Shown here: in pieces, positions 1 through 13,174 of the stretch
How positions within the stretch are numbered: position 1 is the stretch's first letter
Layout of the letters: every line of letters begins with the position of its first letter
Source: Parapristionchus giblindavisi
Lineage: Eukaryota; Nematoda; Chromadorea; Rhabditida; Diplogasteridae
Reading direction: 5' to 3'
Assembly (NCBI GenBank): GCA_943737045.1
Contig: CALSFV010000219.1
Span: 310,001-374,000, forward strand
Length of the DNA stretch: 64,000 nt
The notes under the pieces: generated by a model
What the model saw: the letters and a program-made list of their open reading frames with translations, nothing else
Database searches by the model: none
Told to the model about the DNA's origin: nothing
Translations under genes and position numbers: made by a program

Positions 1-2970
1 CGTGTCTGCGTTCTCTTCGTCGTCTATTATCTCTCACCTCTTCCATCTCGGCCTCTTGATCGGGATACAGTCCAAAGCAGAGGCAGAGGGAGGGGAGAGG
101 GAGAGAAAGAGGCAGAGGTAGAAAAGTGACCGACCTACATACCCTTCTTTCACATATCTTTTCTTTTAACTATTCCTGCCCCTCCCTCTCCCTCTCTACC
201 TCTGCCTCTCTTCCTCTACTTTCCTCATACCTTTAAAACTCTTAGTTCGGAACCGTTCACTTTCCCGCGCGCATACCGTAATCTATTGTCCAAGGTGTTC
301 TCTCTATCTCTTATTATTTTCTCTAGCTTAGATTAGGGATTAGATACGGTAACCATGATATCGATTGATTGTTATCAATGTCCACTTTTGAGCTGAACTA
401 GTCAGGGAAGGGGAGAGATAGGGAGAGGGAGACACCGTAAAGTTGTTTGTCAGTGTGTGAGAGTATGAGTCATCGATGATTTAGACAGAATCTCTATTCA
501 TGGAGTTACACCGATCTCTGGAAGCTGCGGCAAACACCAGACGGGTTTGGTCGAACCTCAACGTTGAGGTCCTCTCGCAACCCTGCCTTAGGGGGGAACT
601 CTTTAAACTAGAAGGCCATGGCCTATTTCCATCTTTCCATTGATTCTCTCTCTCACTTGGCCCATTGCCAACGTTCGATGCTTCCTCTCTCTCTCTCTAC
701 TTCTGCATCTGCCGCTTTCTCTCCCTCTCCCTATCTCTCCCTCTCGCTTTCCTTCTCTCCCTTTCGCTCACTCCTTCTCTGCCTTTCCCTCACTCCTTCT
801 CTGCCTTTCCCTCACTCACTCTATCTCCCTCTATCTTCATCCTATGTGCCTAGCTGACCCCTCGCTCCGCTACACTAAAATACGAAGCCTACACACTTTG
901 AGTGACGAAACGTGTGGACTACTCTCAACTTTCTCCATTATAGTTTCATTGTAAAATTCGGTTTTGGTCCATCCCAAAGCCACTATCTTTTGGGCAATAT
1001 CAGTGGACGGTTTCGCAATATCATGGGATATTTTGCCATGGGAAGGAGGGACTTTGTCACGTAGTCAATCTTCACGTAGTAGTTGACTGTTTACTCCTAC
1101 TCCTTCATTTAGAGATGTAGTTTCTTATGTGATATCGCGAAAGGAAAAGAAAAAGAGACGAGAGTGTGTCCAAACGAGGAGAGTATTCTCTGCTTTTCCT
1201 TTCCATTTGCGGCTTTTGAATAGATCATTTTAGGATACTTATTTGTTAGTTAACTGGTTCCATGTTTCATCAATTCCTCCATGTGTTTCTATGTTGTATG
1301 TGGTATCATACAATTCTTCGATAAGGAGAGATCTTTCTCTGATCTCTGGATGTCTTCGTACTCTTCATCTGTTTATATGTTCCTTCTCAATTTCACAAAA
1401 CTCATATCTAGATTCCGTAGCGTGCCTCCGCAATATTCCATTGATCACAAATCTCAGCTATTTTCTCTATACATTGGGATAACCCTAACCCTATTTCTTC
1501 TACAATGTTTTTATAAGTGACTGCTCCTCTAGGTATGCTCACTTCTCACTTATCCTGTCTACGATAAGTTTCGTCTATCATCTTCTTAATCTCTCTAAAT
1601 CTCTCCATAATCCCTTATCTCTCTCAATGATACCGTATCCTCTCTGTGATTCTTATCATATGATTATCAACGATTCTTCGTTCAATTGCAAACCGTCCTT
1701 TGACCTCTACCCTTGATATCGCAAATGCATCTCTACCTCTGCCTTTTCTCTCCCTCTCCCTCTACCTCTACCTCTTTCTCACATCATCTCATCTTCCCTC
1801 ACTGTCTCTCTTTCTCTGTTCTCTCTTCACTTCTACAATGGTCCTCGCATACTAATGCAAGGAGAGAACGAGGTCTCGCCCACTCTCCCTCTAGGAACTG
1901 CGAACGCGAGAGAGGGAGAGGGAGAGAAGGAGAGTGAGAGGGAGGGATAGAGATGTTCTAGCATCTCATACATCCACAGGCTACTGGCTATCTCTCTCGT
2001 CTATTCGAGTGGGCGTGGCCCTCACTCGCCTGTTTTTCCAATTCTCCTGAATATTTTGTAAAGAGACTATAGTCGCGAGTGTCGCCTTTCGTCACTCTCT
2101 CTCTATCACTCTCTCCCTCTCTCTTTCTCTCCCTCTACCTCTCCTTGTCTCTGCCTCTCCCTTTCCTTGTCTCTCCCTCTACCTCTTCCTCCCCCTCTTC
2201 TCCTATTGCTCACCTTCCCCCGTGATTCATTCTGCACGTCCGATTCTCCACTATTGATTGATTTCTTTGCCATCATTCATTTATCTTTCATATGTGCCAT
2301 CACTCGTCATACATATGTTTCATCACCCCTATTGCTGCATCATCAATTTATTATCCCATGTTCTAACCTTCTATATTCCTCTATCTCTCCCTCCCTAATT
2401 TCATAACTCTTGTTGTTTATCTCACACATCCATTCGTTGCAGGATGTTGCAATTTATCGATTCTGATTGTCGATTGGTTGTTTAATTCTGTAGATGACAC
2501 CTTTTGTACGTTTCAAATGAATGATTCACAAAAAAGACCGATCGATTGGTTAGAGGGAGAGGGAGGAAAAGGCACGGAATGGGGTAGAGGGAGAAGGGGG
2601 AGCACAAGGGGAGAGGTTCGAGGGAGGGAAGGCTCTGAAGAGAGTTGTTTACTAAAACCGCGGACGCTTGGGCTGGGGCTGTCTCTCTCCCTTTCTCTCC
2701 CTCTGCATCTCTATCCCTCGCCTCGTCTCTCATTCTTCCACACTCTCTCACTACTCTATTTCTCTGACCAATCACTTCTCTATGTCACTCTCTCATTGTC
2801 GCTCTGAAACCTCTCTCTCTTATGCTCTCAATCTACTATTTCCTGTTCCACTCTATTCGTTATCCCTACTTTTCTATCCTACCGTACCCATCTTTTTCCC
2901 GAATCGCGTCCGTATTTTCCGTTCACGTAACCGTCATTTTCGCGAACCGGTAAATAGTCCATTTGTTTGC
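1..2970. repeat. Low-complexity CT/GA-rich 5' flank, no convincing gene
   Basis: This stretch is dominated by simple CTCTCTCC or GAGAGGGA tracts (about 100-220, 680-840, 1740-1930, 2090-2200, 2550-2720). The ORFs that can be drawn through it are Ser/Leu/Pro or Arg/Glu/Gly rich, which is what such tracts encode in any frame. No exon with balanced composition and splice sites was found. The last part may be 5' UTR or promoter of the RNA-binding protein gene, because a 3' splice acceptor (TTTGCAG) ends at about 2972, just before the start codon at 2998. Confidence 0.6.
523..551 (+). repeat. Dispersed 25-base motif, copy 1
   Basis: A GCTGCGGC-type head is followed by the core CAGACGGGTTTGGT. The same head plus core recurs at 3105-3130, 3246-3270, 4119-4144 (reverse), 56852-56878 and 56951-56976 (reverse). 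Function unknown. Confidence 0.6.
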
Positions 2971-2997
2971 AGGGAGAAAGGCGACCCACGAGAGAGA

Positions 2998-5900
2998 ATG
3001 AGCGCCGTAGCATCTGGAGGTGCATCGTTCTACAGGAGTGGAGGAGGAGTTGGACAGTACTACGGCAATGGATACGCCGGCAACAATTATGTAAGTTAAA
3101 AGACCGCGGCGAACGTCAGACGGGTTTGGTCGCATCGTGATAAATAAGCAGTTGCGGTATATTTTCCGCACCTATTGATCACATTTTGTTGATTGAAAGT
3201 GGTGCCAACTGGTTTTGCAAACGTAGGTGCTCCTTATCTCCGAGTGCTGCGTATACCAAGCGGGTTTGGTCTCATTGTTGTGAAGTATCACAACACAATG
3301 TGGAGAAGTTTTGCGACAACATGATACGGATGATAGATAGAGAGTAGGGGAATATGAGAGAGTCTAGAGATAAAGATAAGCGATAGAGAGGCTGCCAATA
3401 AAGAGAGAGAGAGTGATGAGGGGAAATAGTTTGAGAGTAGTGATGAAATATCTTAAACAACAATACTTCCCTCTTATCTCTCTCAATGTTTTACTCAATG
3501 ATCAATCAATATTATCGATCGATAGAATCTTTCTCCCTTTACCTCTGATCCTCCCTCTGCCTCAGTGACCTCTCCCGTATCTAGGTTGGTCACTCTCGAG
3601 CTAGAGATCGAGAGTATGCATGGTATATTAAAGAGAATATAAGATATAGCCAGAGAACATGGCATGTAGAGGGAGAGAGAGAGAGAGAGAGGGAGGGAGA
3701 GGGAGAGAGAGAGAGAGGGAGGGAGGGAGTAGCATCAGAATGACTCTTCCCATGTCAGTCATACACTAGTGTATGGTCTTGTGACCATGAACACATATTA
3801 CAGTCTCTCATAAGAGATCTTACGAGATGAAGTACTCTGTCTGTCTCTTGATGGTGGTCTCTGATTCTTTCTATTTTATTCAGTACTTTAGTCTCAGTAA
3901 TAGCTCCGTGGCTTATTAAATACCCCCTTCATAGTATTTTGGAACATCATTGTGAACTGTAAAATATATTCACTCTGATAATGTTATCCTAAATATTAAT
4001 TATATTTGTTTTTCGTTCTCCCCGTCAAAATCCACCAAAATATTAATGATTCCTTCAAAAAAGAAATGAATTGATATTGTAACTGTATTGATCTACTTGG
4101 GCACATTATTGAACGTTAACCAAACCTGTCTGGTATCTGCCGAAGTGTTTCATCATACTTCTTATAGAACACGATGGGAGGCGGTCGTGCTGCAGCTCGT
4201 CTTACCAATTCCCATTCATTCTCATCCAATACCTCACCCAGACCAGAGATGCCACTCAGCTCGGTAAGATAACATTTCTTAAAACAAATCTGTACTAATT
4301 GATCTCTGTATTCGACGTCTTATTTGGGTCCAGGAACTTAACAAATTTATTTATTTTACTTGAAACGACAATTTTAATATATAAAAATAAATGAATGGTG
4401 AAGGTGGATGGGAGAAAATGGGGAGGGGTAAATATATGAAGGGAGTGCAGGAATACTAATAAGATGCAACAATATCTTTGGGTGAAATAGATCTGCTCCC
4501 ACATAAGTTAGTAGGTAGTAAAGTCCATTATGAGACTGGGGACATAGATCGCATACGTGTAATAAGAAACGGACGCATATCGCAAACATTTTGTCGAGTC
4601 GAGGAAACGACGAGGAAATAGCTATTGGAGTTGTCAACAACTGTGGCTATGTTGTGGCTTTTGAACGAAAGAGTGAAATACGGGATAACTTGTGTCGAAT
4701 ACGTTACAATTTGTTTCATTTGCAATGTGGACGATCCCCTTGTTGTTTCTTCCCCTTTGGCCTTTTCTCCATCATTCGTACTTCAAAAGTAGAACAGCCC
4801 TTACTCTCGCGTTCCATTATCTTTCTCTTCGTCTCTTCATCTCTTATACTCTCTCGTCTACTCTTTATCTCTCTGGCACTCTCCCATCTTCTCATTCACT
4901 TTCGTCTACTCTTGATCTCTCTGGCACTCTCTCATCTTCTCATTCACTCTTGTAACTCTATATCTCTAGTACTCTCTCACATTTCCCTTGTCTCTCTTCC
5001 TCTCCCTGTCCTATCTCGTCACTTTAGTCTGCAAGAGAGTCGATAGGCCTGCAAGAGAGTGAACAAAGTGAAGGCCACCTTTTTGCCTAGTTGCTCTCTC
5101 CCTCTCCCTCTACCTTTCCCTCTCCCTCTCTCTCTACCTCTAGCTCTCTAGCCATAGGTCCATTACGTATCGAAGTAGATGATGAGACACAGAGACAGGG
5201 CGAGAGTGCCTGAGAATCAGAGAATCTAGAGACAATAAGAATATTAGAGGTCAGAGATGCAGAGTGTGACGAGAGAGTATGGGATTCGAAGAGAGCGGGA
5301 AGTTCTTGTTGAGACTATGGACAAAAAACGGTATAAAAGGGGTTGACCTCTTTTTGATCGTGGGAACAATCTCAGACCGCTAATCAGTTCCCATTAGATT
5401 TGATGCTAAACATCAAATGTCCCCCGTAATTGGTTTCCGCTAAATGAGTAGAGTCGAGAAGGGAAATTGGAAATAAAATGCGGATTTGCAGACAAATTTG
5501 TACATTCGCGGACTCTCGCCAAACTGTACAGATGATGAACTTCGTGGAATGTGTGAGGAGTATGGAAAGATCAACTCAACCAAGGCTATTATGGACAAGA
5601 TGACCAATCAGTGCAAGGTAAGCGGCGACGAATACTAATTCCTCGACTCTTGATGAAATTTTAACAGGACGACGTTTCCTAATCGTACACTATTTTCAGG
5701 GATACGGATTCGTGGATTTCGATACGACCGAGGCTGCTACTCAAGCTGTCGAGGGACTTCTCCAGCGTGGAGTACAGGCCCAGATGGCTAAGGCTCGCAC
5801 ATCTAACATTGTGAGTAGACAGAATCGTGGTGTGGTGCGGTAGTGCGTCGGGTGCGGACGACGTTTCCCAATTATATTATCCCTTTAAAAATATCGTTAA

Positions 5901-7277
5901 TTTTCAGCCCCAACAGGAACAGGATCCGACCAATCTTTACATCGCCAATCTTCCTGCTTCATACGGCGAGACTCAGCTCGAGACAACTCTTCAGGTTTGA
6001 CTCCGCCCATTGTATCTAGCTAAGCCACGCCCCTTTTACAGGAGTACGGTATGGTAATCTCTACTCGTATCCTTCGCAATGCTAATGGAGAATCGCGTGG
6101 AGTTGGTTTCGCTCGTATGGATAACAAAGAGAAGTGTGAGGATATTATTCGTGCTCTCAATGGACAACTTCTCCCTGGAACTCCTGAGGGTTCTGCTCCT
6201 CTTCTTGTCAAACTCGCTGACTCTGGCCACAGGTATGCTAGGGTGGATAGACCTCGTACTTTTAAAAAGTTCAAAAGCTACCAAGTTGTGACTGATCTGA
6301 AAAATCGATAAACTGAATAAAATCAATAATTATAATGAATTCGTGAGCGCAAGCCACGCCCCTTATTAGTGCTGATTACAGAAAGAAGCGTCAGATGGGC
6401 ATGGGAATGATCGGTGGACCAATGATGGACTACGGTGCACATGTAAGCTCCGCCTCTTTATTAGCCCCGCCCAGTTTGATCTTTGAACTTTGTAGGCGTT
6501 CCCCGGTAATGATCTCTACACGAGAGGCATGCAGAACATGGTGAACCCGTACATGCTCAATCCGATGATCGTTCAACAAGGAGGAGGATATCATCCTTAC
6601 TGTAAGTACTAAGAATTCCTTAACTCCCTAAGACCTTAACGTTAAGGATTAAGTACCTTACAGAAGTACCATAATCCTGATCTCTTTCAGCCTTCGATAA
6701 TCTCTCCTCACAAATGTCGGCTCTGTCGATGGGTGGTGGAGGAGGTGGAGCATCGGGAGGTTCAGTCGCGGGCGTCAACGGAAGCGGAGGCGCGGATGGC
6801 GCCAATGCTGGCGTCAGCGCTCATCAGATGTATCAGATGCAGGCTGCTGCAGCTGCCGGATATGGATATCCTCCCAATCAATATTACTCCGTAAGTGTGA
6901 TGGTGCGGGTTATGGTATGATTGCATGATTTGAGAAACTACAGAACATGAATGACACCAACTCGTATGCCGCTGCTGCTGCTGTCTCTAATCACTATGGA
7001 TCGGCCAATGGCGCAGCCGGATATGCTGGTACGATTCTATTTCCCGGTTCTGAGTCCCGGTAATGGTCAATGTTTTGCAGGAGGTCAGCACAATGGCAAT
7101 GCAGACCACGAACCCATGGGTACATTCGTTGCTCCCTCATCGAACGGAGCCGCAGGAGCCAACCCTCGCGGCAAATATGTAAGTGGGTTGGGTCCCGGGT
7201 GGAAGATCATTTTGACACAATGCCAAAAAGATTACTGTAACGTGTAGTTATCATAATATTTACAGGGCAAGCAGTAA
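2998..7277 (+). CDS. sup-26: Two-RRM RNA-binding protein, SUP-26 / Shep / RBMS type
   Basis: Twelve exons join in frame into a 421-residue protein: 2998-3090, 4168-4263, 5492-5617, 5700-5810, 5908-5994, 6042-6232, 6382-6442, 6496-6601, 6691-6890, 6944-7028, 7081-7178, 7266-7277. Two RRM domains are clear. RRM1 starts with [20 protein letters not shown] (RNP2) and continues with GYGFVDFDT (RNP1). RRM2 has [13 protein letters not shown] and [10 protein letters not shown]. The order, spacing and sequence match the worm SUP-26 / fly Alan Shepard / vertebrate RBMS family, cytoplasmic RNA-binding proteins that control mRNA translation or stability. The remainder is low-complexity Gly/Ala/Gln/Tyr/Met with poly-Ala and poly-Gly runs, as in the family. 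The start at 2998 follows an acceptor at 2972, where a trans-splice leader could join. The gene symbol is by homology. Alternative first exons upstream cannot be excluded. Confidence 0.88.
3105..3130 (+). repeat. Dispersed 25-base motif, copy 2
   Basis: CGCGGCGAACGT is followed by CAGACGGGTTTGGT. It lies in the first intron of the SUP-26-type gene, 15 bases after the donor site. Confidence 0.6.
3246..3270 (+). repeat. Dispersed 25-base motif, copy 3
   Basis: GCTGCGTATACCA is followed by AGCGGGTTTGGT, a slightly diverged core. It sits in the same intron, 140 bases after copy 2 and in the same orientation. Confidence 0.5.
4119..4144 (-). repeat. Dispersed 25-base motif, copy 4 (inverted)
   Basis: ACCAAACCTGTCTGGTATC then TGCCGAAG: read on the minus strand this gives the GGC-rich head and the core CAGACAGGTTTGGT. 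It ends 23 bases before exon 2 of the SUP-26-type gene. Confidence 0.55.
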
Positions 7278-8785
7278 GCGTGCCTGACTGATGATCTACG
7301 ACCATAAAGCCTCTCTCAATCGCTTCTCTTCTTCCTCCTCCTCTTATCCGCTGTATCCATCCGTAATCTGTATAGGTGTCGAGTTACCCATTACCCATTT
7401 TTACCCATTACCCACTTTTTACCCAATACCCATAACCCATTCTTATCCCCTCATCGCACAAACGGCTCATGAACTGTTCCTCTTCACAAACGCGTTTCAT
7501 CATTTACTCTGCTCTATCTTATAGGAATCGAACGTATTCTATCATCGTCTATCATAAGCGCGCTCTAGTTGTACTCAACGTGTGACCCAGCGTACCTACC
7601 GTACTCGTTTTACCGTACTTGTTCTTCAATTATACCTTACTCTCATACTCTAGTGTATCTATAGTCGCGCACTCTCAGAGAGTTCATTTATATATTGATT
7701 TTTCAATCATATTCTCTACCGTATACACATTATATTGATTGACATCGTAGCTCCGCCCACTTTCATACTACTCTCTGATGAGCTGGATTCCTTCATTGTT
7801 ATTCGTGAATGATAGTAGCTATTCCTATTCTCCCAAACCAATCGATATCCTCGAGTTACAGTAACCCGTGGAGCGTACAGGGCCCACTCTAAAAACAATC
7901 AATCTATAGTTCAATCAATAATCAATCGATGACATACTGTATTTCTCCTTTACCTTCTCTGGCCCTAGGCTTTTCCCCAACACAGTCGCTTTTCACTACA
8001 ATATACACAGATTTATAGACCTGAATTGTTTTTGGCCCCGCCCACTGTTTTTGATCCCGCCCATTCTCCCATATAGAAATACTCGCACCTGTATATACAT
8101 TTTGTTCTCTTCTTCTTGTTGATCTTGCTTATTAATTTATTCCTTCCTTGAATACAGTCACTGCCGCCCCCATCCCCTGTATTGGCCCCTTTAGACACCG
8201 AACGTGCGCCAGCGAGAGCTCATCTGATGCGCCAAGGCATGAGCCAGAGCAGCCACCCTCATTAGATACAACAGGCGCGCTCTAACACTGCGACTCTATA
8301 TTTTTCCAAAAGCTTCCAAACGTGTATTATTCTTCCGTCGGCTCAGATATCTACACTGAGTATCATGTTTTCCCCCATTGGCACTTACCTAGTAATGTAT
8401 TAATTTACATAATAATTGATAGGATTTCTCGCGCTGGTCGCCTAACTCGCACCAGATTGTCTCTGTTCTCCCCTCTGATTATGGTGTATGTTTGTGTGTG
8501 CTAGTGGTGTACGTGAGCTACCGTAACCGACCTGATCCCGGTTACGACGTTTACCAATTTGCTCAGATGCCTGCACACAAGTTTGCACATTTTTTTGTTT
8601 TCCGCGTGGTCTCAACTCATTCAGCTAGTTTGCTTCTCTCGGTGTTTCATAACTCTCGTAACCGAGCTCAAGATCTGACAGAAGTGTAGTTGGAGAGTAA
8701 CCACGCCCACTTAGGCTCCGCCCCCTTCTCCTGACCCTCTTCCTTTGCGGCATACTGTACATACTCTACTCCTGTTTCATTCATT

Positions 8786-8793
8786 TGTAAATA
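8786..8793 (+). promoter_or_regulatory. Possible Pumilio/FBF binding element
   Basis: TGTAAATA matches the UGUANAUA recognition element of PUF proteins. A second identical copy is at 8978-8985. Both are downstream of the RNA-binding protein stop codon at 7277 and matter only if the 3' UTR extends that far, which is not shown. Confidence 0.25.
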
Positions 8794-8977
8794 GATAACT
8801 CTTGAAGCGATTGAGCTCTTACTTTTTGTATCAGAGGCACTTTATTCTTGTTTTTTTTTTCCTGCTCGTTTTGCGTGTTTCCACCCTTTCCCTTTTGTTT
8901 TCTTATCCCTTTCCTGAAGTCCCTCCCCTTTTTCGAACACCTTTGCTAATTTTGTGATTTTTTCCTTCTCAATGCTA

Positions 8978-8985
8978 TGTAAATA
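8978..8985 (+). promoter_or_regulatory. Possible Pumilio/FBF binding element, second copy
   Basis: Identical TGTAAATA octamer 192 bases after the first. The octamer is short and AT-rich, so chance occurrence is quite possible. Confidence 0.2.
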
Positions 8986-10217
8986 TAAGCTTAATCTCTA
9001 ATTTTCATTTCCTTGGCTCACCCAAATTTGCATTCATTCAATTTTGCGACCACTTTCCATTTCCCATTTCCCAATCGATAACTACCACCACCGTTGTGCC
9101 TTGCTGCTAGTAGGTACTAATCAGGAATGCCCCGCCCCGCCCACTTTGATTCCCATTGCCCCGCCCCTAAAGAAGCTCAGCCCCAAGCTCCGCCCCTTAA
9201 ACCCTAAAGTCCCCCAAAAATCCCGGCGATCACTCCTCACACTACTACTGAGACTGTATATGATAACAGCCACAATCACTTTCCTCGTCCTTATCATACA
9301 TTATCACATTCAGAAATACTCTTGTTACTGAGTATCGGCGATTGACTGACTTCGCGTCAGCCTTCGACCGATTTACTCTATCGAAACACACATACTACAG
9401 TACTACCCATGCTATATACCTTGTTGATTGCGAACCGTGACGCGTGTCTCACGCGTTGCGGTCGACCTTCATCTGATCATATAGGCTTTTATATGTCTAT
9501 TTGTTGTTGACCCAATCGATAATCGATAATCTCACTCGTATCGATTGATTTGTACTGAATAACCAAGATGCTATAGATATTTGTTGTTCTCAATTCTGAA
9601 TCAATTATGAACACTAACCGTGGCTTGACTATGAGGATAAAGTGATATTCGCCAATGATTACAGTTTTTTACAAAGATTAAAGATTGCAGATGGGAGTAA
9701 ATGAGAATGAGGATATAACATTTTCGCGAATGTACAAAAAGATTTTGTGGATCTCTTGTTAGTTAAAAAATAAGAATGTTGTTCTTTGAGGATAACATAT
9801 CGTGATTACGGGCTGTTGTTGGTTAAAGAAGGAGAACCATCAGATTTGTAGTCTATAATTGTACAGAAAACAGTTTTTGTATTCAGAGAGATCTATGGTT
9901 CTGTGTGGCCAGATTAGAAACTTAAATGTTTACTTCTTCAATGATGAATGAACCGCAACAGATTGAGAGCTCTTAGTTCAAAGATCAATTTTAACTTTCG
10001 CGTCCTGTCACCATTCCTGTAGATGCATAGAGTATCTGCGAATATTATATATGTATTTTCCAAAAAGTTAAATATAGAAAATCAAAGATAACAATAACCA
10101 GAGTGAGTATAAGTTCAACTTGAAACTTAACTCGATTCTAATATGAATAATTTATGAACAATCACACAAATACCTTTAGTAATCAAAACTAACAAGATGT
10201 TTCTATATATTCTAATG

Positions 10218-13174
10218 CTAACTACCGTAACCTACCCTATATCCGGTAATCAATAATCGTGTCGGGAAAGTTTCCATTAACATTTCATCGATTTCGTCCA
10301 ATGTGCCCGAAACGGGTATTCGAATAATCAATAGAGCAGTCCTCACGGGATCAACGCCACTGAATTTTATCATGAAATGATCGGGAAAACTTATTCAAAA
10401 TATAACTTCGATGTTCTCTACTTCCCCAGAACAGACATATAAGATAAAGTTTTGTTAGATCTCGTATTATTACGTTAATAAATTATATTATTTATACACA
10501 TTCAAAGAAGAATTGCTCGTTCTTACCGTAATCCTTCCATAACTTGGAGTAATTCTGGTTCACCTCGGAGAGGAAGGCGAGTGTTAAATAACAACTACAA
10601 TTTAAAGGTTGATCTTTGGTCTTTGAACTGAAATTAGATGCATTGAAGATTTCTCACACTGTCAGTGATTCGCTGCATGAAATCCACAATAGAAGGGGAA
10701 CGAATGCTTAAATCTGTAAAATATGTTTGAATTCCCTAACGAACAATTTGGGGCTGCTACACAGTCATACCTGGACGCCATTTCAATTTCGATTCGAGGT
10801 GTACAATGGGCGATTCGAGAGTTCTTTCATCGAAATGTCGAACACTTTCAGGTGATAGAAGAAGAAGAGGAGTCAGAGCTTATTTATGGAATAGATTTTG
10901 TAAACATACAAATGGACTCATATAATAATGATTACTCAACTCTATTGCTCCCCAAAACTTACCCAACATAAGCAAAAAATGATCAGAAAACTATACTAAC
11001 CCAGATTGAGAATAGCAATGGCCATTGCTATAGATTCGTCGACAGTGAGGACCTCTTCTTCTTCTTCATTTTCATGTTCGAAGATTTCACTTGGATCCAA
11101 GTTGATCAACTCCTTAATATTATCGAGCAGATGGTAGATAAGATATCGATTGAATATTACTTGGGTATTCAAATGTTTTGAATTTTAGGGGACTAGTGCA
11201 CTTGAATGATCGAGTTATAATGTGTTGTTACATTTGAATTACATTTCTCCGCCGTAACCTCCGCCGTAACAACGGAGAAGGCTATATAAACTTTGTAAAA
11301 TGTAAATTTCGAACCGGATTTTGGCATATGTATAGAATATAAATGTTATAAATGATACATTTGTGCAAAAATTCCGTTCAAGATTTGTACTCTCTGCAGT
11401 TTACTGTTTACTGTGCGGGTTGTAAGTCAAATTTAACATAAGGAGAGGAGCGTATTAAAAAATCTTCTCACCACATCCGAAATATGTTCCAGCGTCTTTC
11501 CCACTTTGAGTAAATTCAAATACATTACGAGAGCATTAGTTGGACGTCCACTCCTGACAATGAATACAATGACCCATATCCCAATCCCAAGCTATTGACC
11601 GTATAAAATACACTTGTTTATTTGGTACGAGAGTAGCCAACCACTGCCACAATGAATTTCTATGTTTTGAGAGAGAGAGAGAGCACCGGTGAGAGAATAG
11701 GCAGATCAGAGAGAGCGAGGAAGGAAAGGAGGAAAGAGTGGGGAATTAATCGATAGTTCTTCCTCTGTTTAGCAGTAGTAGCAATGCAATTATGCAAGTA
11801 CATTTTATACGGACAATAATTTTATTCTCCACATTGGTAATACTCTCTCTTGGACAAAGAAAGCGAGAGAGTGTGCCCAGAGTTTTAAATAAGCTTGGAG
11901 TGTCGCTTTAATTGATTTTTAAATGTTAACTCACCTTTCGAAGTAATCCACATTCTTCACAAATGAATTGACGATCCTATCTTCCGCGGTCTAGCAAATA
12001 CTTTAATATTATAAAGTAATATGCTATAATATTCATGACTAATTCAATTATGTATGTTTTATTTAGCAATCTGATTAAGTAAACTTACCAAACTATCGAT
12101 AGACATATCAGAACTTCGAAGGTACTTGAAAATGCCCTCGAATGCGGTCTGAAAAATTGAGAAATGATTCAGTGAATACAGAACATCATAGCTAATTTGA
12201 GAAAGTATCTGCTCTTGCCAAACTGACCAGAGCGTAGAGTTTCAAATATGTTTGGAACTCATTTCACACGAGAAGAGTCATCATTATATTTAAATTTACT
12301 TTCATAAAATGTTTTATAAAATGGAAAGTATACTTTAATGTTTTTTCCAGCCAGCAGTCCATCCAAAGTGTTCTTCACCAACTGTAATGCTCATGTTTAT
12401 TCAAAAAAAAATTTTCATTCAAATCCGACAAATTTCGAAGAATAACTACCACAGGTGAAATATCCACTGGTTCTCCCAACTCTAACTGCATTCTATTAAT
12501 ATCCCTTAAAGTTTTATTGATGAGTGATTGCATTCTGCCATACCTGAATGAAGAATCATACACTACAGGTATTGAAATACATAATCAGGATCTGTCATAC
12601 AAAATGTTTGAAATATTTGTGATAGTTGTAAACAGACGTTTTGGAAATTAGAGTAGAACAACAAAGAAAGGCGAAAAAATCGATAAATACTCCGATCCTA
12701 TTTCTGAACTCACGTGTCTTTATCCAAATGTATGACGTCACTACTGTTGTCGATCTCAAATAGATATCTTGTTTACTTTTAGACATTAAATTTAAAGATC
12801 ACAGATTAAAGTACTAACCGGAATGATGACATCATCATGTGACATTACTTTTTCTTTGATATAACTGGGAATGAGAACGTAATGACCGACATTGGGAACT
12901 GGTCGGACATTGGGTATTAAATAGTCGGGAAGGCGGAATTGGACCTGATAAATGGAAAATAATACTATCATAGATATAGAGGTATCGGTACCCCGGTTTG
13001 AATGGCAGGATTGATTTGATTAATTTGATTGATTTGACAAAGTCGTTGATTAGTGAAGCAATTACATGAAAATGTGAACGTAGGGAAGAACACAACTGAA
13101 AACGAGATGATTTTATCTATACGATATTTGGTGCAAAATAACTAACCGCAAAAGATGAATTGAAGGAGAAGCAT
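10218..13174 (-). CDS. Unrecognised multi-exon secreted protein
   Basis: At least 14 exons, in order: 13147-13174, 12992-13095, 12819-12944, 12714-12754, 12450-12543, 12334-12381, 12089-12148, 11935-11990, 11472-11553, about 11001-11112, 10771-10878, 10658-10713, 10527-10563 and about 10218-10340/10395. The first nine join without frame conflict. The start MLLLQFIFCVVFFPTFTFSC reads as a signal peptide followed by a Cys-rich bit and an NQINQI stretch. Later parts include FRLPDYLIPNVRPVPNVGHY, DINRMQLELGEPVDISPV, FVKNVDYFERSGRPTNALVM and an acidic EHENEEEEEV run. The last exon carries TALLIIRIPVSGTLDEIDEM and ends at a TAG at 10218. The acceptor of the exon at 11112 and the join between 10527 and about 10395 are unresolved. 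I do not recognise the family. Balanced composition and many frame-consistent splice sites argue that it is real. Confidence 0.6.

Larger units (their letters stand above)
7278..10217. other. 3' flank of the RNA-binding protein gene; no gene seen
   Basis: No exon with coding-like composition and splice signals was found. The first 1.5 kb is CT-rich and contains several CCACGCCC/CCGCCCAC words, and is probably 3' UTR plus flank. Small ORFs around 9044-9331 are Pro/Leu/Ile rich and read through these words. Two Pumilio-type octamers lie at 8786 and 8978. Confidence 0.5.

Noticed and set aside
618..954. Three overlapping Ser/Leu/Pro ORFs
   Set aside because: Products of a CTCTCC tract; similar ORFs occur in each such tract (1713-1937, 2167-2406, 13429-13831, 54380-54685).
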